Shown here piece by piece: positions 25,330-37,007 of a stretch of DNA of 64,000 bases (the stretch's first letter is position 1; each line of letters opens with the position of its first letter). Position numbers and translations under genes: made by a program. Source of the DNA: Capitulum mitella (taxonomy: Eukaryota; Arthropoda; Thecostraca; Pollicipedomorpha; Pollicipedidae); assembly GCA_030062745.1 (NCBI GenBank), contig CP099839.1, forward strand, positions 35,869,293 through 35,933,292, written 5' to 3'. The notes under the pieces were generated by a model. It was given only the letters and a program-made list of their open reading frames with translations. It did not search any database and was not told the origin of the DNA.

Positions 25330-26120
25330 GAGAGCCAGGCACATGCCTGATTTAATGGCGCAAAATTGTCACAGATGGTTTTGCCATGTCAAATGGTGTT
25401 CGTCGGATGGAATATTACCGCTGTTTTTATTTAATATTTACACTGATACGCTCGTGTTAGCACTAGTAATGTCCAGTGGCAACCCACGTTGCCACTATCT
25501 AAGCAGCATAAATCATTTTCATGTGTCGACGATGTGGTTCCTGTCCTGTCGCCGCCACCTTTCGGTTTGCACACTTTGTTCAATACATGCCAGAATGTGC
25601 CAAAAGACGTGATGTAATGTACAATAAAAAGAAGACTTTGTGCGTAGTTATCCCGCCCAAGTTGTTTAAAGATATGGTGTAGTTCACAATGTGTGATGCA
25701 CGTAAACGAATAGCAATACCTTGGATTATTTTCGTTTGATGGGTCATGTGACAGTTCCGAGATTCAGTACCGATAACGTCCGTTACGCTGTCGAACGAAT
25801 TCTCGTATCCGTAGGTTTTCCATGTGTCCCAGCCCCGCCAAAAACTATTTGTTTACTTATATATACTATACTTATTGCTCCACTGTTCACCAGCGGCGCG
25901 TATGTAATGCGACACTCCTTAAGAAGTTCAGGGTATGCCTGAACAATGTAGCCCGGATAGTGTTTGGTTATGACAGAATTCGTAGTGCTTGCGCAACACC
26001 TTTGTCAGAGCACTTTGATGCTATGAAACGATGTATGTATAGAAAAGCGGCTTGGGCACCGGCAGTGGCACCGCGCTTCGTGCCACCGTATCATATCATT
26101 CGCTGGCAGTAATTTGGGAG
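25330..26120 (+). pseudogene. Second LINE reverse transcriptase fragment, heavily decayed
   Basis: Across shifting frames the order of an RT domain is visible: AMSNGVR (usual form VSNGVRQGG), LFLFNIYTDTL, a Cys-His stretch, NHFHVSTM where the YADD segment belongs, then RRDVMYNKKKTLCVVIPPKLF. Downstream, about 25,900-26,060 reads LLKKFRVCLNNVARIVFGYDR and then MKRCMYR, matching the C-terminal region of CR1/L2-type elements. Clade assignment is from motif style only. Confidence 0.6.
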
Positions 26121-26409
26121 CATTCGTTGTTCAGGATCTCCAGGAATCGAACATCACGCACCCTGTGATGTGGTCTAATAATTGGACCGAGGACCTGTTA
26201 ACACGCGCAGTGGAAGGGGTTCCACAATGACGCGCACTAGAAGGGAGCCCAAAAGTGCTCCCCTCCGATCTCTGAAACAAGAAGAGCTTTCTGTAGTCTG
26301 GTATCTCTTTGTTCTGTTATCGTCGCATTCGTCATTTATCATCATCCTCGATTGACTGTGTCCGCTATGTGAAATAATGACTCGCGTACATTTGAGCGAT
26401 AGTGTTTAT
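26121..26409. other. Spacer between LINE fragment and repeat C
   Basis: No feature recognised. Possibly 3' UTR of the LINE fragment. Confidence 0.3.
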
Positions 26410-26805
26410 CAAGATTCAGTTATTAAGCAGAGTGGTTACCGAGCTAGTTGTTGTTTGTCTGAGCGAGCTTCGTCCACTGTCGCTGTTGGGCGGCCGCGCG
26501 GTGGCGCCGGTCTTGGGGGAGCTCTTGTTTGACGGCTGCCAGGCGGCATATTTAAGTTCCATTCACCACTGCTCACGTTGCTTTTGCCATTTGTTTGCAC
26601 TGATTCTCTCACGTCACGTGTAGGTCTTTTTGGTCGTTGTTGTCATGTTGTATACGATAGTTTAGTTTCAAGGGACTGTCATTACGATCATTATTTATTC
26701 TTCAGAAACCATTTCCAAAACACATCACTCGTACCGGAACGCGTACCGACGACCGAGGAAACCCGAGAACGCTACAAAGTGCTGGGCAACAACGATACAA
26801 AGTAC
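26410..26805 (+). repeat. Repeat family C, copy 2
   Basis: Counterpart of 21,790-22,170 on the opposite strand. It ends where the second fold-back element begins; copy 1 ends at a similar internal position where a TTAA element begins. Confidence 0.6.
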
Positions 26806-27480
26806 GTAGAAATTCGTTTAGGACAAAAGATCGTCTGGAACAAAAGCTCATCTAGGGCAAAAGGTTAGTATAGGTGAGGTAAAGTTAGGTTAGGTTAGTT
26901 CAGGTTAGGTTAGGTCATTATTTTCTTTTCCGATACGAACTTTAAGTTCATGAGCCCTTGGTTACGAGCCTTTTTCCTTACGAACGTTTTCCCTCACAAA
27001 CATTTTTCCTACGAACCTTTCCCATATGAACCTTTTGCAGTACGAACTTTTACTATTAGCGAGATGAACTTGTCCTAAGTGAACTTTTACCCTTGACGAA
27101 CACTTCTTCTAGCCAAATTTCCGCTTGACGCACTTCTGTCCTAGACAGACTTTTCCCCCATCCGAGTTTTTACGTTACACGTATTTTTGTCCTAGACGAA
27201 CTTCTGCGAGAAAAACTTGTGGCCCAGACAAAACTTTGCCCTAGACGAATTTCCGCAAGACGAACTTTTGTCCTAGACGAACATTTTTCCTCGACGAACT
27301 TTTGCCCTCGACGAACTTTCGCCCCGGACGAACCTTTTCACGACGAACTTTTGCACGACGAACTTTTGTTTTAGATGAACTTTTGCGCGACGAACTTCAG
27401 CACGACGAGCTTTTGTCCGTCAAACTTTAGTCCTACGAATTTTTGTCCGACGAACTTCTGCGATGCGAACTTTTGCCCTA
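26806..27480. mobile_element. Fold-back element, copy 2
   Basis: A short left arm (26,806-26,865: TTCGTTTAGGACAAAAG-type units), a linker with TTAGGTTAGG twice (26,880-26,917), then a long right arm (26,930-27,480) of GACGAACTTTTGTCCTA-type units. The inverse layout of copy 1 (long arm right, linker on the other strand) is what an inverted insertion of the same element would give. Confidence 0.75.
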
Positions 27481-27560
27481 AAACCGCTCTGATCCGTTCT
27501 CGAGATTCTCAGGTGGGGGTACACAAAAGTGCCCCTTTCCAGTGCGCGCGTTAATACAGT

Positions 27561-27562
<2 letters not shown>

Positions 27563-27627
<65 letters not shown>
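27563..27627. repeat. (TC)n microsatellite
   Basis: About 32 TC units. Confidence 0.95.
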
Positions 27628-27631
<4 letters not shown>

Positions 27632-28357
27632 CTCAGATCCTGGGACTATTTTTCACGCAACACAGTAACCAATCACCTACAAAGTTTACGTAAGCCAGAG
27701 GGGGAGGGTCCAAGTTTTCCTAGGCTCCTGTTTTCAAACCTTTATGAAAATTTACCTACGTAAATGGTGTCTGTGTTCTGTGACACGTCAGATTCAGCTA
27801 CAAGGTTAGTAAGCTACAATAGGGATGCACCGGATATCCGGTCCGGCCGGATATCCGGCCGGATATTAGAGATTATCCGGTATCCGGTATCCGGCCGGAT
27901 ATTTTTAACCTCCCGGTGTACAATCAAGACGTTGCTCTAATGTCTGCATCCAAAACTGTTTCAGGGGAAACGTGGCTTGTTGTGTTACATTGTCGATGTA
28001 ACTGGCAGTTCCAAGTCGGTCTGGAGACCTTGGAACCAATTCTTTTCTGTATTGGTCCGAGAGGGTTCGGACATATCTTGCAAGAATGGTACTCAAGTTC
28101 AAAACTGTGAAACAATAGCCAGCATGCGGTCAGCAGCCCATCTTATGATTTCCTTTTTTCGAAATATTTCTTATCTTTCTCAAATTCTGACACAAATGCA
28201 TTAAGGAAAAATATAAATTGTGGACACTGGAAAATCAGACAGTATTTAAAGTCATACTGTAAGCACATTTATTACTGTATGAACATTAAACTTTTGCAGA
28301 AATGTAGTCATAACCGTTGCGGTCAGTTCTTGCTCAATGGATCATCTCCATCACCTC

Positions 28358-29245
28358 TCATCTGTCGGCAAGACGCACGCGCCTGGGTACGCGCACCAGC
28401 ATTTTACGCGGTATCTCTAGGTCCAGAGCAGCGATCACCTGGCTCATCCAGCGCTTTAGGGCGACTTTGGATGTTACGTACCAGTCTCCCTGATACATCC
28501 TCTGCTTAATGATGCCCCAGATGTCCTCAGTAGGACACACCTGGTGTACACAGGGGGACTACTGTCACGCACTACATACGGCACTCTGGCCTCTTCCAGC
28601 AACTTGAGCGTTTTCTTCGCATAATGAGCGCTGGCCAAGTCTGGCCAGATCAACATGTCCCTCTCGAAACAGCACTCATCCAAATATGGGATGAGCACAT
28701 CTCCTACGCACTTCTCACCGTACATGGTACCATCAACATTACCCATACCCGGCATGACAGCCGGCTTTGTCACACCCCTGAGAGAGATGGCGGGCCACAC
28801 GAAAAGATTACGGGGAAACTTGCTCTCTGGCCTCAGTTGTACTTTTGCTGGACTTCTGCTGGACGTGCTCCAACAGAGTACCCAAGGTTTCCTGACATAT
28901 ACCTCTCGTGGTAGGTGAAGTAGCTTTCGTCGTCCATGGCAATGCCCCGTTCTTTCCGATTTCATGTGTTCCGCGGGACAGTTTCCGGATGCGGGTCTTT
29001 TGAGCGACCTCTTGTTTTTGGGTGACCTGGGGTGACCTCTTGCTGTTTCGGTACCGAACCTTGTTTGCCACCAATATTTTTTTGTCACGTACGTTCTGAA
29101 GATTCCAAACCTTCCAGCCGGAACACGTTATGACACCCGTTGTTTTTACAGCTCGAATCAGCTGTAGCTGTCTTTTAACACGCGCAATGGAATGGGGTCT
29201 TTTTGTGCCCCCCACCTGTTCTTCTTGAATATCTTGAGAACGCAT
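28358..29245 (-). pseudogene. ITmD37E (Tc1/mariner superfamily) transposase relic
   Basis: Across frames on the - strand: MDDESYFTYHE (first catalytic Asp; about 28,935), KFPRNLFVWPAISLRGV, NVDGTMYGEKC, then WPDLASAHYAKKT (second Asp; about 28,645) and PTEDIWGIIKQRMYQGDW (third acid, Glu; about 28,530). About 37 residues separate the second Asp from the Glu, allowing for one frameshift, as in the DD37E group. The N-terminal DNA-binding part (about 28,960-29,245) is strongly decayed. Lies inside the hAT element, so a nested insertion or captured cargo. Confidence 0.8.
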
Positions 29246-29519
29246 CGGAGCTGGTTGCTGTTACTTTGTGACATTTATGGCAATTGAATAACTTGTCGAA
29301 TGGCGTAGAAAAATTGGAAATCGGCTGGAAATTTTGAAGTTTCAAGCATTTGAAGTCCGGCAAACATCACGAAAACGACGGTTGTGGCTGACAAGTGGGA
29401 ACTTTGTGAAAGAACTGGCGTTCTACTTAAGACTGCTGTTTGAACACAATCAGACGATGTCATTCGGGCATAAGTGATGGACGCACAAAGGCCACAGCCA
29501 GGGTCAATAAGGGTTAAGG

Positions 29520-29930
29520 GCATCAAAGGTCAAGGTTTGTGACCTGATCCAGATTTGCTTTGCAAGATGTCAGTTTGTATGAAACATGCATTCGAAGGCC
29601 TTAATAAAAACACGTGTGCGCACACTGATACGCTTACATATTCCAAGGTCAGTAAAGGTCAAGGTCGTTAAAGGCCAATGCCAAATATCTTGTAACCTTG
29701 CTCAGATTTGTTCTGCGATATATCGATTTGTATGAAATATGCATTTAAAGACCCTAATAAAGACACGTGTGCGCACATGCAGACGCACATGTATATGCCA
29801 GAGTCATTTCATGTCAAGTTCATCAAAGGTCAAGGGCAGGTTTTTGTGACCTGGATCTAGATTTGTTTTGCAATACATCGATTTGTGTGAAATACGCATT
29901 CAAAGACCCTTCTAAAACACGTTTGGCATA
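29520..29930 (+). repeat. Three tandem copies of a ~150-bp unit
   Basis: Each unit reads ATCAAAGGTCAAGG or a relative, then CAGATTTG, ATCGATTTGT, ATGAAA then GCATT, AAAGACCCT and ACACGTGTGCGCACA. Units start near 29,522, 29,668 and 29,821. All lie within the hAT element. Confidence 0.75.
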
Positions 29931-30538
29931 TTGATATAGACATGTAAATACATACATAGCTATACATACATACAAAAATATAAACGCTGGAAATGACCAG
30001 ATGTACCGATGTTGGCCACCTTCATTGAAAATACGCCAAAAGATACATGTCGTGCCCTCATTTACTCTCAAACTGTCCCGTGTTGTTCAAAATCTGATTT
30101 GTAAAAAATAAAAAAATGACGTCACAGGTCATTGACCTGGCATGACCTCGACCCAAAATCCCCAGTCAAGACGCCAAATGAATGGAAGTTATCGTATTCC
30201 ATGTTCTAACGGCCCAACAAACACCCCGTTTCGTTCGAAAAGTTGTACAGGATGTCATGTACAAGCCGATAAAGTGTCCAAAGTTGACCTTTTCCACCCA
30301 ATTTGGTCTTGAAGATATCGACTCACAAACTGTGGGCATTTTTTACTAATTTTTTCATTTTCCCATATTTTTCTTTTCTATTCAGTCTTTTCGGTTTCAT
30401 TATTTCAATAGAAATAGTAAATAAAAACATGTAAACATAATATCCGGTATCCGGCCGGATATCCGGCACCCCGATCCGGCATATCCGGTATCCGGCCGGA
30501 TCACAAAAATCCCGATCCGGTGCATCCCTAAGCTACAA

Positions 30539-32029
30539 GCTACAAGGTTACAAGATTCCCGGAGTGGTTTTTCTCTTGAGGTCTGAGAATAACAAACAAG
30601 CGGTATGTTAAATTCTCTCCCTTGCAGTCTGCTGAACCTCCGGCCTTCTGTCTGTCTGCATGGACTGGAAATAACAGTTCTGTACTCTGTGGGAGTAGGA
30701 GCCTTTTTCAAGAGTCAGTCTTTTTTACATCGTTTCTTTTTCATGTGACACGAGGTCACATTTTCAAAATGGGACATCTCTAGACTCAAGTAATCGACCA
30801 TTCATAATTCATCTGGTCTAAAAAATGTGCGCGCGAGGAAAAAAAACGACGGAGAAAGTCGCTGTGGCCTGGTGGATCACAAGGGGCCGAACAACAGAGT
30901 CGGGTACATGGCAAGCACTGGGCTCGTGGCTCGTGTCTCAGAACGGGCACCTATATTTGGCTCGAGACCGAAAGGATCAGCCAGTCACGGGGCGGTCGTG
31001 TCGTGGAGTTGCACGGCACCATGCGGACTCTCTGTCGCTATCTGGCTCGGCGTGTGGACCAAAATTACGGCATACTTGGGAACAATGGAGTCAGGTGGCC
31101 AACGTCCGGCAAAAAACTCGGCTTACCATGGACTTTGGTCTAAGCGCTATCCACTCCAAAACACCGAGGCAAGATTTATGGAAAACCTTCCGGGGATGTT
31201 ATTCTTTTTAATGTTCTAAAATAGTTTTGCCTGACGACGCTGGCTGACCTTATCAGCCACCTTATTAGGAGTCTAATTTGTCCGCTTGTGCCCATGTAGA
31301 TATGGCAAAAGAGGGCTGAAAACCTCCAGGTTCCTCACGCCAAGTACCTTCCGAAATGGATCGGGACACTCCTCAGCTGTCACGTGCTTGTGTGAACGTA
31401 TAAGTGAACTGAACGTTTTCGCTGACATTTTCGTTAATGTCCGGCCATAAGAGGTGAAAGGGTCTCGCTGCATCCCAGCGATCGACTGGCGTGCGCAAAT
31501 TTCTGTCTTTTCGTTCGCAAGACGGGGAATTTAAGTTACCTTCGACCAATCATTCCAGAAAATTCTCGAGGGTTTAATCCGCCATTTTCCCACGTAAAAT
31601 CGCGACGTTTCTTCTGCATTGTCGACAATCCATTTCCGCAGCGGCTTCAGTCTGACGTCATGCCCCAGCATCGTGAATCACATCCGTCTGCGCCCCAAAC
31701 AAACATTTACACGACTGTTTTGCACGAAGTTTACCCAGTTCATGTAGCTGGCCCAGATCCCGCTGACTACTCAGCTGGATCTGCCAGCGTGTACCACCTC
31801 CCGCAAATCCGGGCCCCTGCCCTAGCGGAGGTCAGGGATTGCGTTCCCACCGATCCCCAGCTCAGAGGCATGAAACAGTTTACGTCACACTCATGGACGT
31901 TGCGTGTAAATCAACGTCACGCAGACTGTGCCCTATATCACCGGCCGGCAACATGGTCTTTGCCCCCTACTTTTCGTGGAAGCTGACGCCAGTAAACTAG
32001 CCAAGCTCTCCCAGCCGTCCCAGCCGAAT
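30539..32029. other. Intergenic upstream of the Ig gene
   Basis: Two overlapping frames of about 130 codons at 30,825-31,219 and one of 108 codons at 31,660-31,986 have no recognisable domain. Compositional GC rises towards the island at 32.0 kb. Confidence 0.35.
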
Positions 32030-32285
32030 GATCACGCAGTGGATCGTGGAGGCCGTGGGCGTGGGCGGTTCCTCTGTCCGCCGCTAGGTGTCAGCACCGT
32101 CGCAGCGTTGAGCCGGAGGCCGGCGCGCCCCTGCACCACCACCTGCAGGTGATTTGACCGGGCGGCCGCCAGGTGTCCGTGACGTCAGAGATCGGCTCGG
32201 CGTCGGCCGGCGGTCGGCGGGCGCAGCAGAGTGTAGACTACGGCGGAGCCGAGGCGGCGGGCCGGGGCCGGGCCGGGCCGGAACG
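32030..32285 (+). promoter_or_regulatory. CpG-island promoter and 5' UTR of the Ig gene
   Basis: Sequence becomes very GC-rich with many CG dinucleotides from about 32,030 and stays so to about 32,460, spanning the first coding exon. No TATA box seen. The transcription start cannot be fixed from sequence. Confidence 0.5.
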
Positions 32286-32346
32286 ATGGCGATGCGACTC
32301 TGCACGGCGATCGCGGTGCTCTGCACACTGGCCACTGTCACGCGGG
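32286..32346 (+). CDS. Ig gene exon 1: signal peptide
   Basis: ATG at 32,286 encodes MAMRLCTAIAVLCTLATVTR, a short basic start followed by a hydrophobic core. It ends after one base of the next codon, followed by a strong donor GTGAGT. Lies in the CpG island. Confidence 0.8.
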
Positions 32347-35300
32347 GTGAGTACGGCTGCCGGCTGCGCCAATGCCGCGGCCTATTTGGCGCGCGCCGTG
32401 CGCGGCCGCTGGGCGCCGCGTGCAGCGATAGGCCCCCGGCGCTGCGTCAGTGAGAAGCGCAGTTTACCTGCCGGTGAAACCCGCCGTCAGCCACACGTCA
32501 AATGTTGAGACGAAACGTTCCGACTTTCATATCGAATGATGCTGAGATGGTGGAGGTCGCTGGAAGTTTGCAACGGTGAGAAGCAGGTTGTGACCTTGTA
32601 CTGTAAATGTCGCTCATTATGCACTTACGTGCCACTGGTAACAATAGCGGTGACTTCCGGTTCAGATACGCAGTACAGGCTTCTGTGCCGCCGTACTATT
32701 TGCGACCTTTTGGGGAACATTCCAGGGTTTTCCACCAATGGCATCGTGCAGGATTGCCTCCAATCCACGGGGCAGGGGAGGGGGCGACCAGCTCCAGCCC
32801 ACACGTCAAAAGAGCAGGTTTTCACCCACATGAGCTTTGCGGCAAAAGCCTCAGCACAGTTCATCGTTTGGTGGAAATGGTGTCAGATAATAGTAGGACA
32901 ACGTCTCTGTGTCGTGGCTGTTTGGCGTCAGTGTTCCTTGGAGCATTATGCGCGATGTGAAAAAGGAGCATCGGAAGAGTTTTCCGCACATGTGCGAAAT
33001 GTGCAAAACTGGCGCTGTGACAGAGCTTTGTCACTGGGCGGAGACTACGAAGCACTGCATTGGCATTGCAGGGCACTGCAGGTGGACGCTCCGCAAGCTG
33101 GGCTGTATGCCGTGGACTTATTGATGGATTTGTGGCTTCCCGCGCGGCGGGATCTTGCAACATGTCGTGTGCAAATACTCAACTCTTCCTGTGCTTTTCC
33201 ATTAGTTCGTGGGGTTCCTAGAGGATTAGAAAGTGTGCACTAAAAATACATGGGCCAAATGCTCCTAGTGGCATGGGAATTCGGTGCTTTAGATGCTAGG
33301 CATCTACGCTACATCGTCAAAGGAGAGGCAACGCGATCACAGTTCTGCCCGCACGTCGTGTTGGCTACGCCTTTGCCGTTGACAGCATCGCAACAGACGA
33401 TTATGGGCGGTCAAGGCAGCAAGACGCTTTAAATCACTGCGGCACATTTTAAGCATTGGCTCTGCAAAGTATTACCATTGCACTGGCGGAGTACTTTGCA
33501 GCAGAATATTTGCAGCCTGCCGCCATATGCAGGTGAGGTGGACGACAGGTTCGGGTCCTGCAGTGACTGGTCTGGAGCACCTCCGGGACTGCGGACGTCG
33601 TGACGTCGGTGACGTCGCGGGCGTCAGTTGGCTTCATCGTCATTAATGCTGTCGTTGCATCCAAAAGTCCTCGGTGATCGTGTCCGCTGGTGGCTGCATT
33701 ATATGAGGTTTGATTTGTTGAGTTATGAATAAGATCCACATAGCTTGCTCGGATAATGTTCAGGTCAGAATTCGTCTTCTGCAAAACTTTTGTATGGACT
33801 CTTAACTCCACGTCCGATTCGACAATACTGAGTATCGGCTGAGGTAGTGGCGAAAGTGTAATGTCATGTGAAAGATACGAAATGACCAAATGGTAATCAG
33901 TACGACCCCCTACAAGTCAACAGCCCGCTCCCAGCCGGCCGGTCAGACGCGGGGTGCCGACACCATTCGAGTTCGCCTCTCTAGGACAAGGAGGCTCTTC
34001 CAACTGAACGATCGACCACTGTATTCCCGGCGTACCCACTGGCATTGGCTAAAAAAAATTGCTTTTCTGCCTCAGAATATAAAAAGATAGGCTGTCTCAA
34101 GACTTTGACAAATTACGGCGCACCGAGACTTTTTGCCGCAAGAGCGCATCACACACCACGGGCCACGGGCCACTTTTTGCTGGTAGCCCGTTCCTCCTCG
34201 CGTGGAACCCGGCTCTGCACGATTAGCGCTGCCTCACTAGCAGCGGAAAGTCCTCGCACCAGTTTTATTCTTGCATGATTTTTTCTTGAGACGGCAGCGA
34301 CTGGAACCGAAATGTCTCAGTATGGAGCCATTTTGGAACACGTACCGTGCGCAGGACTGTGAACACTGACAAGGCTAATCCTGACAGTACGGCCCACATA
34401 GCAACGATGACGGATCCAGGCGGCTCTGGGAGGCCAGCCGCGCTCACGGCGCCAGACCTCGCGGTGTGACCTAAACATGGCGCACCAAGTCATGCACGTC
34501 AGCGGACACTGAGCGCCCGGCCCGGCCAGAACCACCGGCCGCGACACCGGATCGTTCTGGGCGTTACTGGCGGTCATCGACGGCTCGAGCCTCGCTGGCT
34601 GGTGCCGCTGGCTGGTGCCGCGGTTCGCGTCGGTCGCGCTGGCTCTTTTCCAGCTGATCGGGCCACGTCCGGCGGCAGCCGGAACAGTCGGCGGGGAGGG
34701 GGCAAACAGCGCCCAATCATCGCCCCGTGACCGTCGGCTGCCGACCGCTGACGTCAGCGGCCGCAGCGGCCGGCACCAGTCACGGCTGACGGCCCGGCCG
34801 GCCGCCCTGGTGACGACATCGCAGGCCGGCGGTACACCTGGGGTGCCTGGCGGCGCCGTCAGCCGTGTCAACAGCGGTGACACGCGGCCCGGCGCCCGGA
34901 CGCCCGCAGCTGCCGAAACTGTTGCCGGAGTCAGCGGGTGCGGCCGCAGCAGACGCAGGTCACGGGACAGCTCCGACACGACTGACGAGCTCTGCACGGC
35001 GGGTTCAGGTTTCTGAACCCCCGTCTGAAGCCTGACGTTTGACTCGTGGTCTGGACGGGCCGGTTTGTAGCGGCTCTTACTCAGTTTGGTGCAGTCTTAC
35101 TGCAGGATTTCTTCCGCGTTTCGTTGCCTTTCCCTTCCTTGCACGTTGCTGACATGATAAATGATGACAGTCCTACAGCGGCACTCGAACTCGGGACGGT
35201 ATGTCGCGAGGATGGCTCACTTACCGCGAGGCTTGTTTAGAGAGAATATTCGACCTTAGTCGACTTTTCAGAAAAAGAAGGTTCATTCGGTCCGAAAAAA

Positions 35301-36763
35301 GTTGTGACCTATGACGTTTCAGCACTTACTTTCTTAGAATCAACTAGAATCGCCAAAAATGCATTCAGAGAAGAATTGTTTTCTGAAATCATCTGTTCAT
35401 GATCACGCAGAAGGGGTCTTTTGCTAACATTTCTTGGCCTGCGCCTTCTTTTGCTGTCATGCAGCAGCTGACAAAAGGACATACCTGCATAGCACACAAA
35501 GGAAATTGACGAGAAGTCGCTTTGAACATATAGAAATATAGAGCTTTAAAGCATTTTTTTGTATATCAGAAGTACATTGATAATGCCAAAATCTACAACA
35601 GACCTATCTCATTTCAAAACATATGAGGTGGAACATGTGCTAGTATTAGCATATCAGCATGTGATGACATATTAACATTTCCCGGTAACTCTGGAGTGAT
35701 GAAGTGAATTTCAGGCCCGTTAAAGTGGGGTCGCTCTGACCCCAAGAAAAGATTTCAACATTCTTAAGGTTGTCCTCGAATGGTCGAACAGTCATTTGGC
35801 GCACTTATATCAACATCATCACCCTTCAGGTGAGACACGGCTGGCATACGTTTTGCCAGCAAGGCATGCAGACATACTCTGCACCAGACGCATGTCTGCG
35901 ATGTTTTTTTCTGGAATTGGACCGATCAAAGAAACTGAAACGCCCACGTTTGCCGGGGCCTCGTTTCAGGGTGTCTTACCCTTTTGTGTCTCCCACCTTC
36001 TCCGTCAGTTATTTCCGTATTGACCTTTGCAAGTGCGGTATGATTAGGCGCTGTTCTGTCAGTGGATGCGTGGGAGCCTATCTCACTGTTAGTAAGAATG
36101 TTTTGTCTTTCTGTTTCTTTTGGGGGGGGGGAGGGCGGCATTTTTTAGGCAAGCCCCGGACCTGGATGACGTGCCCGTAGATCAAAGTCATTGGGCATCC
36201 CGCAGAAGACCACAAATGACCACGGATATCTTTCCCTCGTGACATCATATAGACCATTTAAATGCATATGAGCCACATTGGTCTCTCGTTATGATTCATG
36301 CAGATGCACGGCAGTGACCAGCTTGACACGTGCCGCATAAAATGTGTATCGCTCATGTGAAAACAGCAAGAAAAGAAAATGCAAACCCATACACACACTA
36401 ACCTCAGCCACCAAGTCTGTCCAAACACGCGCTGTCATATGCGCGGCTGGACCGATACTGATGGGGTATTACCGGATTATGGAGTTGGGGATATAAGTGG
36501 CGCAATGTGAATGTTGTACGAAGGTTGCAGAGATTTGCTAACTTTAAGGGTAAGCTGGGGTCACAGAAACCCCACACTATCACTCGAGGGTCGAATATCC
36601 TCAGTCATGCCCTGAAGAGGCCCTTTTCAGTCAGCCGGAATTCCGTGCCGTAAAAATATGCGTCATCGTTGCTGCTATGTGACCTGTGTGTGTAGTGGAG
36701 AGTGGGCTCATGGGAAAACTGCCGCTAGGAATAGTCCTCTTTGTCCACAGTGCAGACTCAGGG

Positions 36764-36798
<35 letters not shown>

Positions 36799-36941
36799 CA
36801 GGCAGCTCCGGAGGTAGCGGAAGTTCATCCATCAGTCAGCCGCCCAATGGCAGAATCTCTATGAAATGCGGCATATACCCCGGCGGCCAGACCTTCTGGT
36901 ACAAACAAGGTGAGTGACCGAACTGGGTCCTCATGAACCCC

Positions 36942-37007
<66 letters not shown>

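Larger units (their letters stand above)
27820..30530. mobile_element. hAT-superfamily element with intact target duplication
   Basis: Terminal inverted repeats TAGGGATGCACCGGAT and ATCCGGTGCATCCCTA bound a 2,711-bp segment. The 8 bp outside each end are identical, AGCTACAA (27,812-27,819 and 30,531-30,538), the duplication length made by hAT transposases. Subterminal regions are packed with palindromic CCGGATATCCGG and TATCCGGCCGGATA blocks. No hAT transposase frame was recognised; the interior holds a different transposase relic and a tandem repeat, so it was mobilised in trans. Confidence 0.85.

Noticed and set aside
27542..27763. Frame with a long Leu-Ser run
   Set aside because: Translation of the (TC)n microsatellite.
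32536..33243. 235-codon frame in intron 1
   Set aside because: No domain and no supporting splice sites; alternative frames on both strands overlap it.
34317..34997. 226-codon - strand frame
   Set aside because: Lies in a CpG island where stop codons are rare on both strands; an overlapping + strand frame is equally open.
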